A stretch of 64,000 nt of DNA, taken from Rhynchospora pubera (lineage: Eukaryota > Streptophyta > Magnoliopsida > Poales > Cyperaceae). A program made the position numbers and the translations under genes. The stretch covers positions 16,663,501 through 16,727,500 of the forward strand of contig CM051460.1 in the NCBI GenBank assembly GCA_028095005.1, read 5' to 3'. The notes under the pieces are model-generated. The model was given only the letters and a program-made list of their open reading frames with translations, did not search any database and had not been told where the DNA came from. Of the stretch, positions 22,405 to 32,839 are shown piece after piece (position 1 is the stretch's first letter; each line of letters starts with the position of its first letter).

Positions 22405-22730
22405 CTGAAATGAGGTACATTTTATTTGTAACGAACACATTTAAATAATAACTTGGGGACAAACCAGAGATAAAACTAAGAACGCTATACAGTACTGAGT
22501 AAAGAAACAGTGATGGAGTAAAGGAAAAAGAAAAAAAAAAAACATTGGTGCGGTACTCCACTTAAAAGAGTAAAAATTTTGCAGAAAGTACTACAACAGC
22601 AGCACACTAACTGGAGAATAATTGATTTAGATATTAAGTAAAACAAAAATCAAAGACAATTCTTTAATTAATTTAGTTCGTATTTCACAGTGATAAAGAA
22701 TCAGGGGAGAGAGAAATGAACAATGGTTAC
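22405..22730 (-). other. Predicted 5' UTR intron of gene D
   Basis: On the minus strand the leader ends CACCTTCACG at 22731 and GTAACC follows. The intron ends TTTCAG at the ATG. The sequence around the donor (GTAACCATTGTTCATTTCTC) matches the same place in gene A. Confidence 0.6.
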
Positions 22731-22731
22731 C

Positions 22732-23180
22732 GTGAAGGTGAAGTGGCCTTCTTCTGGAGGAGCAAGAGCACTAGAGCAGGGATAAGGAATGATGTACAAG
22801 TGAATATGTGATTAAGGTCCAATTTAACAAAGTTTAAATACAATTTTTTATTTATTATTTTTAAATTTTAATGTTGACAGCTCATCATGAAATTTTCGAG
22901 AAGGAACAAGGGAACAAATGCGCGCCTCTTTAGAAAAGTGAACAGTCTCCCAGACTCGCACTCTTATAGTCTTATTGGTTGCTGCGGGTCAAGGACTTAC
23001 CATTTTTCAGCGATCAATGGTCCTATTTAAATTTCAATTAATGTACAAGCAAAATTATAGTCACTTTTGGCCTTCTGGGGAATCTCCTTTTAAAATTTCA
23101 TGCTATGTTATTATTTTATGTTTCTTAAAAATGCAGTTATTCCAAAACGAAATCATGGTAAGTTTATTCAACACCTATAC
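22732..23180. other. Promoter region of gene D
   Basis: Shares blocks with the upstream region of gene A (for example GTGAACAGTCTCC and ATTGGTTGCTG near 22935-22985). No canonical TATA box was seen at the expected distance; ACATATTCAC is the nearest AT-rich word. Confidence 0.4.
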
Positions 23181-23199
23181 GAAGTTGTTACTTATTATT

Positions 23200-23353
23200 T
23201 TTTTTTGAAGGTAGGGAGACGATAGTCTCGTCCTACAATTTCATTGAACCAAAAAGTTTCGGTACAAACAGAAAGTAAAGAAAGAATTAAAGTACAACCA
23301 TATACAAGGCGCCTTTATACAAACTAAAAAAAAAATACGAGCAATACAAGAAA
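23200..23353 (-). mobile_element. Very short LINE 3' tail insertion, copy 3
   Basis: Only 154 bases, flanked by a perfect 19-bp target duplication, GAAGTTGTTACTTATTATT, at 23181-23199 and 23354-23372. The T run at 23199-23206 is the A-tail of a minus-strand insertion. Read on the minus strand, it ends GAGAC-TATC-GTCTC then CTACCTTC and A-tail, the same 3' design as the other LINEs here. No coding sequence remains. Confidence 0.88.
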
Positions 23354-23372
23354 GAAGTTGTTACTTATTATT

Positions 23373-24807
23373 AATTGGCTTGATTTTAAATATAGTTATA
23401 TACTTTATCCAAAATGAAATAAACCTCCGTAGTCCATATCTCCATATCTTTATAACTAAAGTTGGGAAGGACTGAATGGTTGATTATTGTAAATTTGAAG
23501 TCACTATTCTAATTATTCCAAAACACCCACAAAACACGTCAGTTTTCAAATTCATTTCAAAATACGTCAACAAACCCTAGCAATTCTTTTAATAATTTAA
23601 TAGTGATAACTTAAAATTTATCATGAAAAGCACGTCTGAGATTCTGATGATTTTGCTTATTGGAAGCATAATATGCTTCTAACCTATGAAACCAGGAGAT
23701 CAGAGGTGAGAGGTGAGTGTAACGCTGAGGTCCAATTATTTATTACAGTACATTTCTTTTTTTAAGGATTTCTCTTACCGATTTAACAGATTTAGATATC
23801 AAAGAAAAGGAAAAAAGAAATACTATTGTTTTGCGTTTGTTAAAATTCGGAAAATAAAAACGAGAAATTGGTGCAGGGACTGAAAAATCCCAGCCTAGAT
23901 AAAATTTTACCACAAAACTTGGTGCTTATTTCCCTTAATAGGGCGACAGTTTTTCAAATTTTGATATTATACTAAATTAAAACAAAAATAACACATACTA
24001 TAATAAATAAACAGAGCAATAGAATTTGTCTGAACAGAAATGTAAATTTTTTTATAAAATAAATAATAACTACGCCATTTACTTAGATAGGCTATGACCA
24101 ATAAGTGAAATACATTGGTTTATCCCTCTTTCACTCGCTCTAAAGAACAGCAAGATTCGCTGTGTTAGACTCACGTTCAATGAAAAACTAATTGCATCGC
24201 TCAATTTAATAAATATAGTGAAAACCAGATTTAATTGACAAATGCAGATTCCTGGACTCTAGATAGAATATTTTTTTTATCAGTAGAACTATTCATATAT
24301 CGAACTTAAATTTATCACAATGTAAAACTGCATAATATCTGGCTATTTTCAGTCGTATGCGCTTCTCATTATCTGCTCCACTCTATCCCCAGAAAAAGCT
24401 ACAGCAGCCAAGCAACCATGAAGGCACGAACAGAACAAGATGTCTAGACTCTTAAGAGTACAATTGCTGAAAACACAACATAATGCCAGCAAAACATAGC
24501 AGCAAATATAAACTACGAAAAGAGATATATGGACGCAATGTTTAAAATGACAAGGGTGCAGATACCGCAACAACAATCCAGCCAAAACAACAAAAACAAA
24601 CACACCGTCAAGAGTTAATAGCTAATACCATAACATCAATAATCCACAATCAAAACAAACAACTCAAACACACTGAATTACAAAGCAAAGTTCAAATTAT
24701 CTAACTTTGCCACAAAGACAGAATATGTTGAGTTGAAATTATGCAGGACATTTACATCATTTCTACTACTCGGGTTTGAGAGACCCCAAGTAAGCTGCTG
24801 GAGGCCT
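23373..24807. other. Intergenic between genes D and E
   Basis: AT-rich, with no gene recognised. The last about 220 bases match the 3' flank of gene H (54600-54758, for example ATATGTTGAGTTGAAA) and are probably the 3' UTR of gene E. Confidence 0.4.
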
Positions 24808-25665
24808 TCAACAACCACGCAGCCGAAGAACAAGGTCAACAACAGATTCCTTTTGAATATCGTAGTCAGCAAGAGTGAGTCCATCTTCCAGCTGCCTGCC
24901 AGCAAAAATAAGCCTCTGCTGGTCTACAGGGATCCCCACCTGGTCTTGAATCTTGGACTTCACATGATCAACAGTGTCAGAGCTCTCAACCTCGAGGGTA
25001 TTGATCTTCCCAGACAATGACATCAGAGAAATTAGCATGTCTCCTCTATTATGCTTAAGAAGGTATTGCCAGTCAGTGTGATCACGAGAATCAGTATGCA
25101 GCAGCATACATTTCCCACAACACAGAACAAGGTCGAGCTCCGACTCATTATCAATATCAAAATCAAGCAGCATACGGCTGTCTTCAAGTACATAGTTACG
25201 ATATTTCAGCCTCTGCTTGGACGGTAGAATGTCCTCTTGATCTGCAATTACTTTTTTTAAATTTTCTACCTTCACAGCGGGAGTAGTATCAAGCTTGATA
25301 GTTTTACCTTCCCATGTCTTAATACAAATTTTCAGACCTCCCTTAGGAGACACAACTAAGGTACAATAACCATTAATGCCATAGTCAGCAAGTGTTTGTG
25401 ATTCATCCAGTATTTTATCATCAAAGCAGAGGCTTATGTTATCAGTGGAAATGTTCTGGGTGTTTTGTATCATTGCCATCACACTACCAACAGTTTGTGT
25501 GCTCTCCACCTTAAGCCGGATCCATTTTTTAGCAGAGGATATCACATCTATCCCAAATTTGGACTTAAGATGGACCATTACATGCTCAACTGGGCTCTCA
25601 CAATCCACATCCAAAACTTTGGTTGTTCCATCACGCATCTTGATCACAACTTCCACGCCTTTCAT
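24808..25665 (-). CDS. Ubiquitin-like gene E: half module plus three ubiquitin folds, ending RLRGC
   Basis: 285 residues, open frame. Half module 1-36 (MKGVEVVIKMRDGTTKVLDV...), module 2 about 37-106, module 3 about 110-182, a linker with LCCGKCMLLH at 181-209, and module 4 at 210-285. Module 4 ends VVDLVLRLRGC. It keeps Leu8, Ile44 and Val70 but has Met6, Arg48 (Lys48 lost) and Gln33; Lys11, 27, 29 and 63 remain. It is closest to gene B and to the remnant H. The base pair before the ATG differs from B: B has TTTTAG-ATG, E has TTTTAC-ATG. The 5' UTR intron acceptor used in the other genes is therefore missing and an AG further upstream must serve if the intron is kept. Function unknown. Confidence 0.86.
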   Translation of the reverse strand: MKGVEVVIKMRDGTTKVLDVDCESPVEHVMVHLKSKFGIDVISSAKKWIRLKVESTQTVGSVMAMIQNTQNISTDNISLCFDDKILDESQTLADYGINGYCTLVVSPKGGLKICIKTWEGKTIKLDTTPAVKVENLKKVIADQEDILPSKQRLKYRNYVLEDSRMLLDFDIDNESELDLVLCCGKCMLLHTDSRDHTDWQYLLKHNRGDMLISLMSLSGKINTLEVESSDTVDHVKSKIQDQVGIPVDQQRLIFAGRQLEDGLTLADYDIQKESVVDLVLRLRGC

Positions 25666-26758
25666 GTAAAATTTTTGTTAAGTTTATTAGCTTGTTATGT
25701 ACTTCTCTTACTGTTCTAACTACTAAAATAAAATAATATCCTTTAACAAATACATTGAATAACTAACTTGGGTGAAAAAACAATAAAAAGCAAAAAACAC
25801 TATACATTGATGCAATCAAATTCCATTTTCCCATCCAATTGTTTCTAATTGTACAAATTGGACAGTTACTAGTCCCTTACAATGCTTAGAAGTACATATA
25901 TTTAATTAAAATGGCATATTCCCCGAATAGTTTACAGATTCGCATGTGGATGTTAAAAAAGCAGTTGTTGGAGCTTCTCTTGGAAAGAAAGACATAATGA
26001 TAACAAACAAAAGTGTTTCAGAGATCTTGTAACCAGCTTGTTCCTTGAATGAATCAATATCCGTAAAGTTCTAATTTCAGAAAGAACCAACATGATAATA
26101 GTGTGTTCAAAGATTTGATTTGACGACTATGTGCAGCACGTTATTCAGAAGACAGAAATTGAAAAAGAGGATTAAAGTTGGCTGGAAGGAAAATAACTAA
26201 CTACTATAGGGAGGGGGGAAAAAAAAATAGGCAAGCAATATGGTTCTAGCTTAAAAATAGCAATAGAAAATGCCTTGTGCTGGTAATTAACAATTAACAT
26301 GCTGAAAGGAATAAAGGTCGTTACTTAAATTAATAACCGGCCTGTGCAAACCCATGAGCAGCTAGCACTTTGATATGCCCTTGAGTTACCCGTGACCTCC
26401 CTGGAATCCTACGAAAATTTATATGCCATTGATCCCTTCCTTTTTGGCATCAATCAGAAATGTTTTGCAAAAATGGATTTTTTCTTGATTATGCAGCCCT
26501 TATTTTGATACTCTTAGAAAGAGATTTGACGAAAAAAGAGGAAAAAAAAAATTCATACAAAATGAGTAACGATTTTGAACGAGGTATTCAAGGATTTGAG
26601 GACGACAAAGATTTTTGGTATTTAGTTCTTGTCATGTGCTGAGCGAAATAAAATGAAGAAAGGAGGAAGGCCGACAGGCATAAGCTAGGTGAGAGAGAAA
26701 AATGAACTGAGCCCAGGGAGCCAGGGAGCGATCATTTAGGGAGTCTGACCAGTGGGGA
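25666..26758. other. Upstream region of gene E
   Basis: Should contain the 5' UTR intron, leader and promoter of gene E. Blocks at 25980-26080 and 26420-26600 match the upstream region of gene B (about 16190-16240 and 17440-17570). No exon could be fixed by eye. Confidence 0.4.
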
Positions 26759-27386
26759 TGTTGCACCTACGTGCAGACCACACAAAGTGCCACATAGTGG
26801 AACGAATAATATTAGAAATTGATTACTGCCATCTGCAGTTTTGCCATCCCTGTTATCGCTAAATATAAAGTGAACATATATGCAAACAAAGTGAACATAT
26901 AGATAATCTAAGTGAACACATACAAACAAATAAGTTCAATTGAAATAAGTTGAATATGCATGTAAACTTCTGAACAAATGATGACAACACTTATTTGTTT
27001 GTAAGTGTTCACTTAGATAGTCTATATGTTCATCTTATTTATTGTATATGCTCACTTTGTATTTAGCGATGGCTGGGATGGTATATTTGCCGATGACACT
27101 TATAATTCCTGAATAATATTACCTTAAGTGGCTAGATTGATATCTAAGCTAACAAAGGCAATTAGAATATTAGAATTATATTACTTTTAATTAGTTACTT
27201 AAATTAGAGATTTCCATATCTCATGTATCTTTCTTATTTTCTCTTCTATTTTATATCTATATAAGTGTACTGGAGGATGTTAAAAAATAATAAGAAATAT
27301 TTCCAAAAATCTCTTTTTTCCTCTTTTCTCAATTTCTGTATCTTTTCTCTCTGTCTCTCTTTCTTTTCCCTCACCTGACCCTAATA
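26759..27386 (+). repeat. 5' LTR (interrupted by a MITE)
   Basis: Matches the 3' LTR over 26759-26813 and 27121-27386. The gap between is the inserted MITE. The terminal CA has become TA. Confidence 0.85.
26814..27110. mobile_element. MITE with long inverted repeats, Mutator-type target duplication
   Basis: A 297-bp insertion flanked by GAATAATATT at 26804-26813 and 27111-27120. The 3' LTR of the host retroelement has one copy of this word and shows the empty site. The ends are inverted: AGAAATTGATTACTGCCATC at the left, and the right end in reverse complement AGGAATTATAAGTGTCATCG. Both continue into CATCGCTAAATA-AAAGTGA-type sequence. A 9-10-bp duplication fits Mutator-like elements. A relative lies at 53533-54307. 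Confidence 0.85.
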
Positions 27387-27418
27387 TTGGTGCTTTCGTT
27401 CTACCCTCATCCTCCACC

Positions 27419-28399
27419 ATGCCTAAAAATCGCTCCCAGCATTCTGAAGATTTAAAACCCGATAATCTTGAAGTTTCTTTTCTCCATCAACAAATAGCAG
27501 ACCTTAATTCTAAATTGGCAGATATGTTAACACCTGCCTCTTTACCTACCTTCTTGACCACACTACGGGAAGAGTTGCGTACGGACATGCAACAACAACT
27601 TAATATGGCCCTATCAACCCGTCCGACCAGCAGTGTCCTCGGACCCCACCCACAACCAACCCTTCATGCTGACCATAAGCTTCAACTCCACTTTCCCCGT
27701 TTTGCTTCAGGTGACCCCACAAATTGGATTTTTTCCGTACAATAATATTTCACCTATTATGCAACACCAACATCAGATTGGCTTCTCATTGCATCTATGC
27801 ATCTGGATGCCCCTGCTTCCCCTTGGTACCAAGGTTTAGTAGAGGACACACATCTCTCTTCATGGCAGGAGTTCACCACGGCATTACAACACCGTTTTGG
27901 CCCATCTGAATATGAGGATCCAATTGGACAGCTCTCACGTCTTACACAGATTGGCTCTGTGTTGGACTATCAATCCTCATTTGAGGAACTTGCAAATCGT
28001 GCCCGTTCTTTTTCCTAAGAACAATTGCAAGTCGTGCCCATTCAATGCCACCGACCTCGTGATCTGCACGATGCCTTTGCTTTAGCACGCCTACATGAGG
28101 CACAAATTGCTGAATTGATTGATTATCAAATGGCACAATCTACTAAGCTTGTAGGCCCAGAAGCACCTCTTGTTGCTCATCCACAATCTCACTTTCCAGT
28201 CCATAAACACATAACCAGTAAAGGTGTTGGATCATCTTATATGTGTTTGGAGGATACAAATTGGGAAGATGAAGATTCACTGGTTTTGTCTCGACTTGAG
28301 GACAAGTCGCCTCCACAAGAGGGGAGGAATGTTGCACCTATGTGCAGACCACACAAAGTGCCACATAATGCAATGAATAATATTACCTTAAGTGGCTAG
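27419..28399 (+). pseudogene. Gag - (deletion) - integrase-tail fusion of the LTR element
   Basis: One frame with stops at 27743-27745 and 28016-28018. The N-terminal part (MPKNRSQHSEDLKPD...) has a predicted coiled coil (HQQIADLNSKLADML). Next comes the Retrotrans_gag region with PWYQGLVEDTHLSSWQEFTT and HRFGPSEYEDPIGQLSRLTQ, then a segment DLHDAFALARLHEAQIAEL typical of the gag C-terminus. The frame then continues without a zinc knuckle into NWEDEDSLVLSRLEDKSPPQ, which resembles the C-terminal end of gypsy integrase near the 3' LTR. The join, near 28200-28240, marks the internal deletion. Confidence 0.8.
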
Positions 28400-28650
28400 A
28401 CTGATATCTAAGCTAACAAAGGCAATTAGAATATTAGAATTATATTACTTTTAATTAGTTACTTAAATTAGAGATTTCCATATCTCATGTATCTTTCTTA
28501 TTTTCTCTTCTATTTTATATCTATACAAGTGTACTCGAGGATGTTAGAAAATAATAAGAAATATTTCCAAAAATCTCTTTTCTCCTCTTTTCTCAATTTG
28601 TGTATCTTTTCTCTCTGTCTCTCTTTCTTTTCCCTCACCTGACCCTAACA
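28330..28650 (+). repeat. 3' LTR
   Basis: 321 bases, TGTTGCACC...CCCTAACA. It matches the 5' LTR closely once the nested MITE is removed. The few visible differences (for example CGTGCAG / TGTGCAG) suggest a moderately recent insertion. Confidence 0.87.
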
Positions 28651-30214
28651 AGGGATCAACTAAAGTGATCCCTTCCCTAATAAAAGAAAGGCAAAATTAG
28701 ATATAACCCCCATAATCTTCTCGATCCGGATATAATCCCCTGCAATCTTCAAAACCGGATATACCCCTCAAATCATGCTTAATGGGGATATAACCCCTTG
28801 TTATTTATTTTTATTTATTCATTTTTAACTAAAGAAAATTAGAAAATGAAAATTCTGACCAAACTACCCTCCTCAATTCAAATACGATTCAACTTCCTTT
28901 CTGATATTCACGATACCAGATCTTATATGGGGTGTGAGTTTATGTAACTAAAGAAAGCCTAACTTGTGAGCTTTTGTATACTGTACCTTTCTCATATAAG
29001 AAACTAAAGAAAAATTCCAGGTATTAATATTATTCATCATTCATATATACTCAATTAAACAATTTATATTAATAAAGGCAAAACTTGTTCAAATATAGAA
29101 GTGGTTTAAAAGCAATTAAAGAAGTACCTCGGATGATGACTGGGAAACCAATTAACCAATAAAATTCAGAGCAAATAACTGAATAAAGCAAAAGTGAATA
29201 TCGAAAATTTCAAACTGAATAATATATTAGAACACATAAGACCAAGTTTAAACCATTTGGAGCTATATTTAGAATTTTATATAGATCAATGTCCAATATG
29301 TATAATCATTAAGTCATTAAATACTAAGAAAAATAACTTCGAGAGAAAGGGATAAAAGAGCTTCACTATTTGTCCAGGTAATGTGACGCACAACGAAAGC
29401 AATTAGGAAGCACAAATTCTGGACCATATAATTAGTCAATTTCAATATTTTTTTAATGTTATAAATCATTAACTTTTTTTTCTTGAATATCATATTGGTT
29501 CAATAGATTCAAAAACCAAAAGGACAAACAAAAGCAGATGTGATTAGTTATTGAATCTAACCATGCAAAAACAAAAATAGAATAGTTTGAGGGAAACATA
29601 ACATTTTTTGCTGGTACAATGAACAACACAAAACGACAAATATATGTTAGACACATTAGACATGTTTACATCTAAAGGCAACGTCTCCAAAAAGGAATTT
29701 TTTTCTTTACATGACCTATACAGAGAAAGTATTTAAAATTCCAAACTTTTTAATAACTGAACCCTGAATCAAATCCAGAAATGAAGAATAAATTACCTTC
29801 TCATAGGCCTAGGCTACTGTTCTTCTCCAAAAAGCATTTACATGAACTATATAGGAAAGTAAAAATTTACCTTAAATTCTTTGAATAGATTTTTCATTAG
29901 TATACCTCCATTAGAAAGCATCTAAAATTAGATCAAATTTTTAAAGATAACCTATATAGAGAAAGGAAAAAAATGAACAATGAATTTAATGATATTTGCA
30001 AAAATTGCAAAATATAAAGTGAGCAAAAGTTAAAAAAAATTGATAAAATCGTTAAAAGTTTATTATAATACCACCGTCAATACAGAAAGAGAAGAGGATA
30101 GAACTGATCTGAAATCCTGAACTGTGAATTACATTAGAAATATGTAACAAACAAATGATCTGAATATAGCACAAAAAACTCAGTATTTAGACGGGATTAA
30201 AATATGTAACAAAC
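28651..30214. other. Non-coding, with a short tandem motif
   Basis: Begins with a small hairpin (AGGGATCA...TGATCCCT, 28651-28673), directly at the LTR edge. At 28695-28800 a phrase of the type CCGGATATAACCCC recurs about four times at roughly 35-base spacing. The rest is AT-rich. No third annexin exon was found here. Confidence 0.4.
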
Positions 30215-30688
30215 CTCAAAGTGACCTGAGATTTTCGATTCCATCCTCTCTAAGACCTTAATTTATGTACTGCTCTTCATATGTAATCTTGATTTGTTTC
30301 CTCTGTGATGTATCTCTGTGTGCTAATACGGCTATTAAGGTCTCCTCGTTGGTCCCCCATCCTATACAAATTATTTGCAAAAGCAATTGCTTTTAATCAA
30401 ACCAACACAACCATCTAATTGATACAATAAACGCCTTTGCTTATAAAATTATAAGATTTATCCAAATTAATAATTTTGATACACAAAATGGCAAGCATGC
30501 TTTTGCACAATGACATACAGTTTTCAAATTATATATGATTTTGATTTTTGTCTCATAACCTGCTCAGGAAAAAATAAAAAGACATAAGAGGGAGAGAGAG
30601 AGAGAGTAGTACCTTCAAATGTTTTGTTGAGTTTTTTGACATCTTCAATAGCAGAAGGAACATGGTTAGGAATGCTAACCTTTGCCAT
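30215..30688 (-). pseudogene. Annexin gene fragment (first two exons)
   Basis: Annexins are Ca2+-dependent membrane-binding proteins. Minus-strand exon 1 (30688-30613) reads MAKVSIPNHVPSAIEDVKKL then NKTFEG with a GT donor. Exon 2 (30361-30215) reads WGTNEETLIAVLAHRDTSQR then KQIKITYEEQY. The GWGTNE motif and the helix pattern are those of the first annexin repeat. After EEQYIN a TAA stops the frame. One base further the conserved sequence continues in another frame as KVLERMESKISGHFE up to a GT donor, so a small indel broke the gene. No later exons (repeats 2-4) were found downstream. Called a truncated pseudogene; closest annexin type not determined. Confidence 0.8.
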
Positions 30689-32235
30689 TGTAATCCTTTC
30701 TAAATGTCAAACAACCTTGGTCCAACTAACAAAAAACAAACTGGCAAAAACGAAGAGGAAAAGTAAGATGAAAGAGAAGCAAAGAGGATTAAGAAAAAAA
30801 AAACGCAGCATTTACCAAAGCAAACCAACCTCGGAAAGTAGAACGGAGTGCAAGGACATTTTGTGATCACCATTCACTGGACATGCAAAATAAGTAAAAC
30901 TGTAAAATTTTATCATCATCTTGACAGTGCTCAGATCCCACACAATCTTGACTTGAGCATTTCATCGAGCACATGAAGAGTTAAAAATAATTTACCTTGA
31001 TTTTACATCTTCTTCCTTTCCATAGCAATCCAAACAAAGGTTCCACACTTGAACGATCTCAGTCTAACAGAAATTGAGATTGAGGGCTACAAATCAGAAG
31101 TTATGAAATTGAAATGAAAATCAATTAAAAAGAAGCGATCTACCACTGTCGATGAAAAATAAGCAATCTACCTATCTATAGGAGCAAGATCGTGAGGTGA
31201 GCTCTTCAAATCACCCAAATGGGGAATACTGTGATAGCATCCAAAAGTTACGAAATGAGAAAGAGAAATCAGAAAGAAGAAATAAAAAGGGCAAGGATAG
31301 ATAATGGCGAAAGAGGGGTCGGAACACTCTGGAAGAAAGAAACGGGCGGAGCTGTGGATGCGGATGCGGACGCGGACGGAACTGTCCATGAAGCGCGGCG
31401 ACTGTGGATGCGGATGCGGATGGAACTGGGATCAAACGCGGCCCCATCAGTCAGCCACACTGTTCCAAGAACTGTACGCCAATAATACTTTAGGAGTCGG
31501 ATCTTAAACTGCCGAATAATATATGTTTTGATGTCAAATTTCATCCACATTGAAGAACAATAGACCATAGGGCAAAAATGAAATCAAAGAATGTAAAAAG
31601 TCAATTTGTAAAACATGATGCACTTTATTTTTTATGTTGATAATTAAATGTTCCCAACATTTTGACCATCTATTAATTATCGGGCATTTAAAGGAACTTG
31701 TTCTTCAGCAAAAGTTTTAAACAACAAAATTATGTAAGAAATTAACCTCATTCTCCTAAATTGGGCTCCTTTGGTCATCTGGCATGCAGTGAGAAGTATG
31801 GAGCACCTAAACCATGCAAAAGAAATACTATAAATCATGAGCTTTTGAAGTTAAAAATAAATATCTGCAATTGAAATGGCAGTAGCAAGAATAATAAATT
31901 ATACTACACATGAAGAATTTCTTAATATAATTCACAAAGAACCAGGAAAAATCGAGACGAAGTCCAACGCATCAGTAATGTTAAGTACTGACCAGTGCAT
32001 TATCATACGAGGAACAATCAGAATATTAACTACTATATATATCAAATTATTGCCATACATTCAATATGTTTTCGAGGAGTTAAAATTGGGCATTTTTAAA
32101 TCTAATTATCTAATTAGAATAAATAAAGATCAATAACAATAGTCATAAAGGTTAAGACACCAAATAAGCAATTAAGGTTAAGATAGATGGCCACTTTATG
32201 TGAAAGCTGAAATTGAAACCGGTGAAAAATTTCAT
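30689..32235. other. Non-coding; GC-rich GGATGC repeat patch
   Basis: At 31339-31430 the words GCGGATGCGGA(T/C)G and ACTGTGGATGCGGATGCGGA are repeated in an otherwise AT-rich region. The sequence after it (AAGAACTGTACGCCAATAATA to about 31540) resembles 36170-36240, suggesting the same repeat family at both places. The upstream part should hold any promoter of the annexin fragment. No gene was recognised. Confidence 0.4.
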
Positions 32236-32238
32236 TAA

Positions 32239-32428
32239 GGCCTGATCAAAATGAATTTTACGTGGGATTTCATTTCAATTGAATTGATTTCATAGGATTT
32301 TGTTGGATCTAATTACATAGGAATTTCAACCAAATGACATCAAATTCCTTCATTTTGATCAAGAATTTTCCAACGAAATGAAATGAAATGAAATCCCACG
32401 CTAAAAAAATGAGATTTTGATCGGAGCC
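32239..32428. mobile_element. Tourist-like MITE
   Basis: 190 bases flanked by TAA on both sides (32236-32238, 32429-32431). It starts GGCCTGATCAAAATGAATTT and ends in the reverse complement of GGCTCCGATCAAAATC. The subterminal GTGGGATTTCATTTCA occurs in both halves. A TAA target and GGCC/GGCT termini fit PIF/Harbinger-type MITEs. A related copy lies at 38015-38205. Confidence 0.8.
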
Positions 32429-32839
32429 TAATTTATGGTATTATAGCAAATATAAACTATTAATATTAAGCATTGATGCCAACTGGTACCAACTCATGGC
32501 TCGAAGCCAAAATTGGCTCCATTGAATATTTTAATGCAAAGGATGTCGACTCTCTAGTCCTGACAAATCTCTCAATGAAATCTCCCCATAGTGTGACATC
32601 CATTGTACGTCCTCTGTGATTAAAGAATACCAGAGAATTTATAATGAATTACGTTATAAAGATTTACTTTACAAATAGTACTCTTACCAGGGTTATTGTT
32701 GTATAGAATGTTGATTGTAGGTACCGCTTTCATTTGTTAAGTACATAGTATGAATTCTTGTTTGTTGCCCTTATGATATATGGAACAGTTCTGGTGCCGC
32801 TAAATCCTGTGATCCTCACTATCACATCTGTGTAATTGA

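Larger units (their letters stand above)
26759..28650 (+). mobile_element. Ty3/gypsy-type LTR retrotransposon, internally deleted
   Basis: The 5' LTR is 26759-27386 (it includes a nested 297-bp insertion) and the 3' LTR is 28330-28650. Both begin TGTTGCACCTA, and they end CCCTAATA and CCCTAACA. A purine-rich tract, AGAGGGGAGGAA (28318-28329), precedes the 3' LTR. TTGGTGCTTTCG after the 5' LTR is a candidate primer binding site. Flanks GGGGA / AGGGA may be a 5-bp target duplication with one mismatch. Between the LTRs only gag and the extreme 3' end of pol remain, so protease, reverse transcriptase, RNase H and most of integrase are gone. The element could only move with help, and its gag has stops. 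Confidence 0.87.

Noticed and set aside
22405..22440. Longer start for gene D at ATG 22440
   Set aside because: The 12 extra codons lie upstream of a TTTCAG acceptor that matches the intron ends of the paralogs.
24349..24603. Minus-strand Cys/Leu-rich 84-residue frame
   Set aside because: Lies in the 3' flank of gene E, has no paralog in the matching flanks of B or H, and shows no recognisable domain.
11902..25665. Genes A-E considered as ordinary polyubiquitin genes
   Set aside because: Only module 4 of B, D, E and H is close to ubiquitin; other modules are strongly diverged and internal Gly-Gly junctions are absent.
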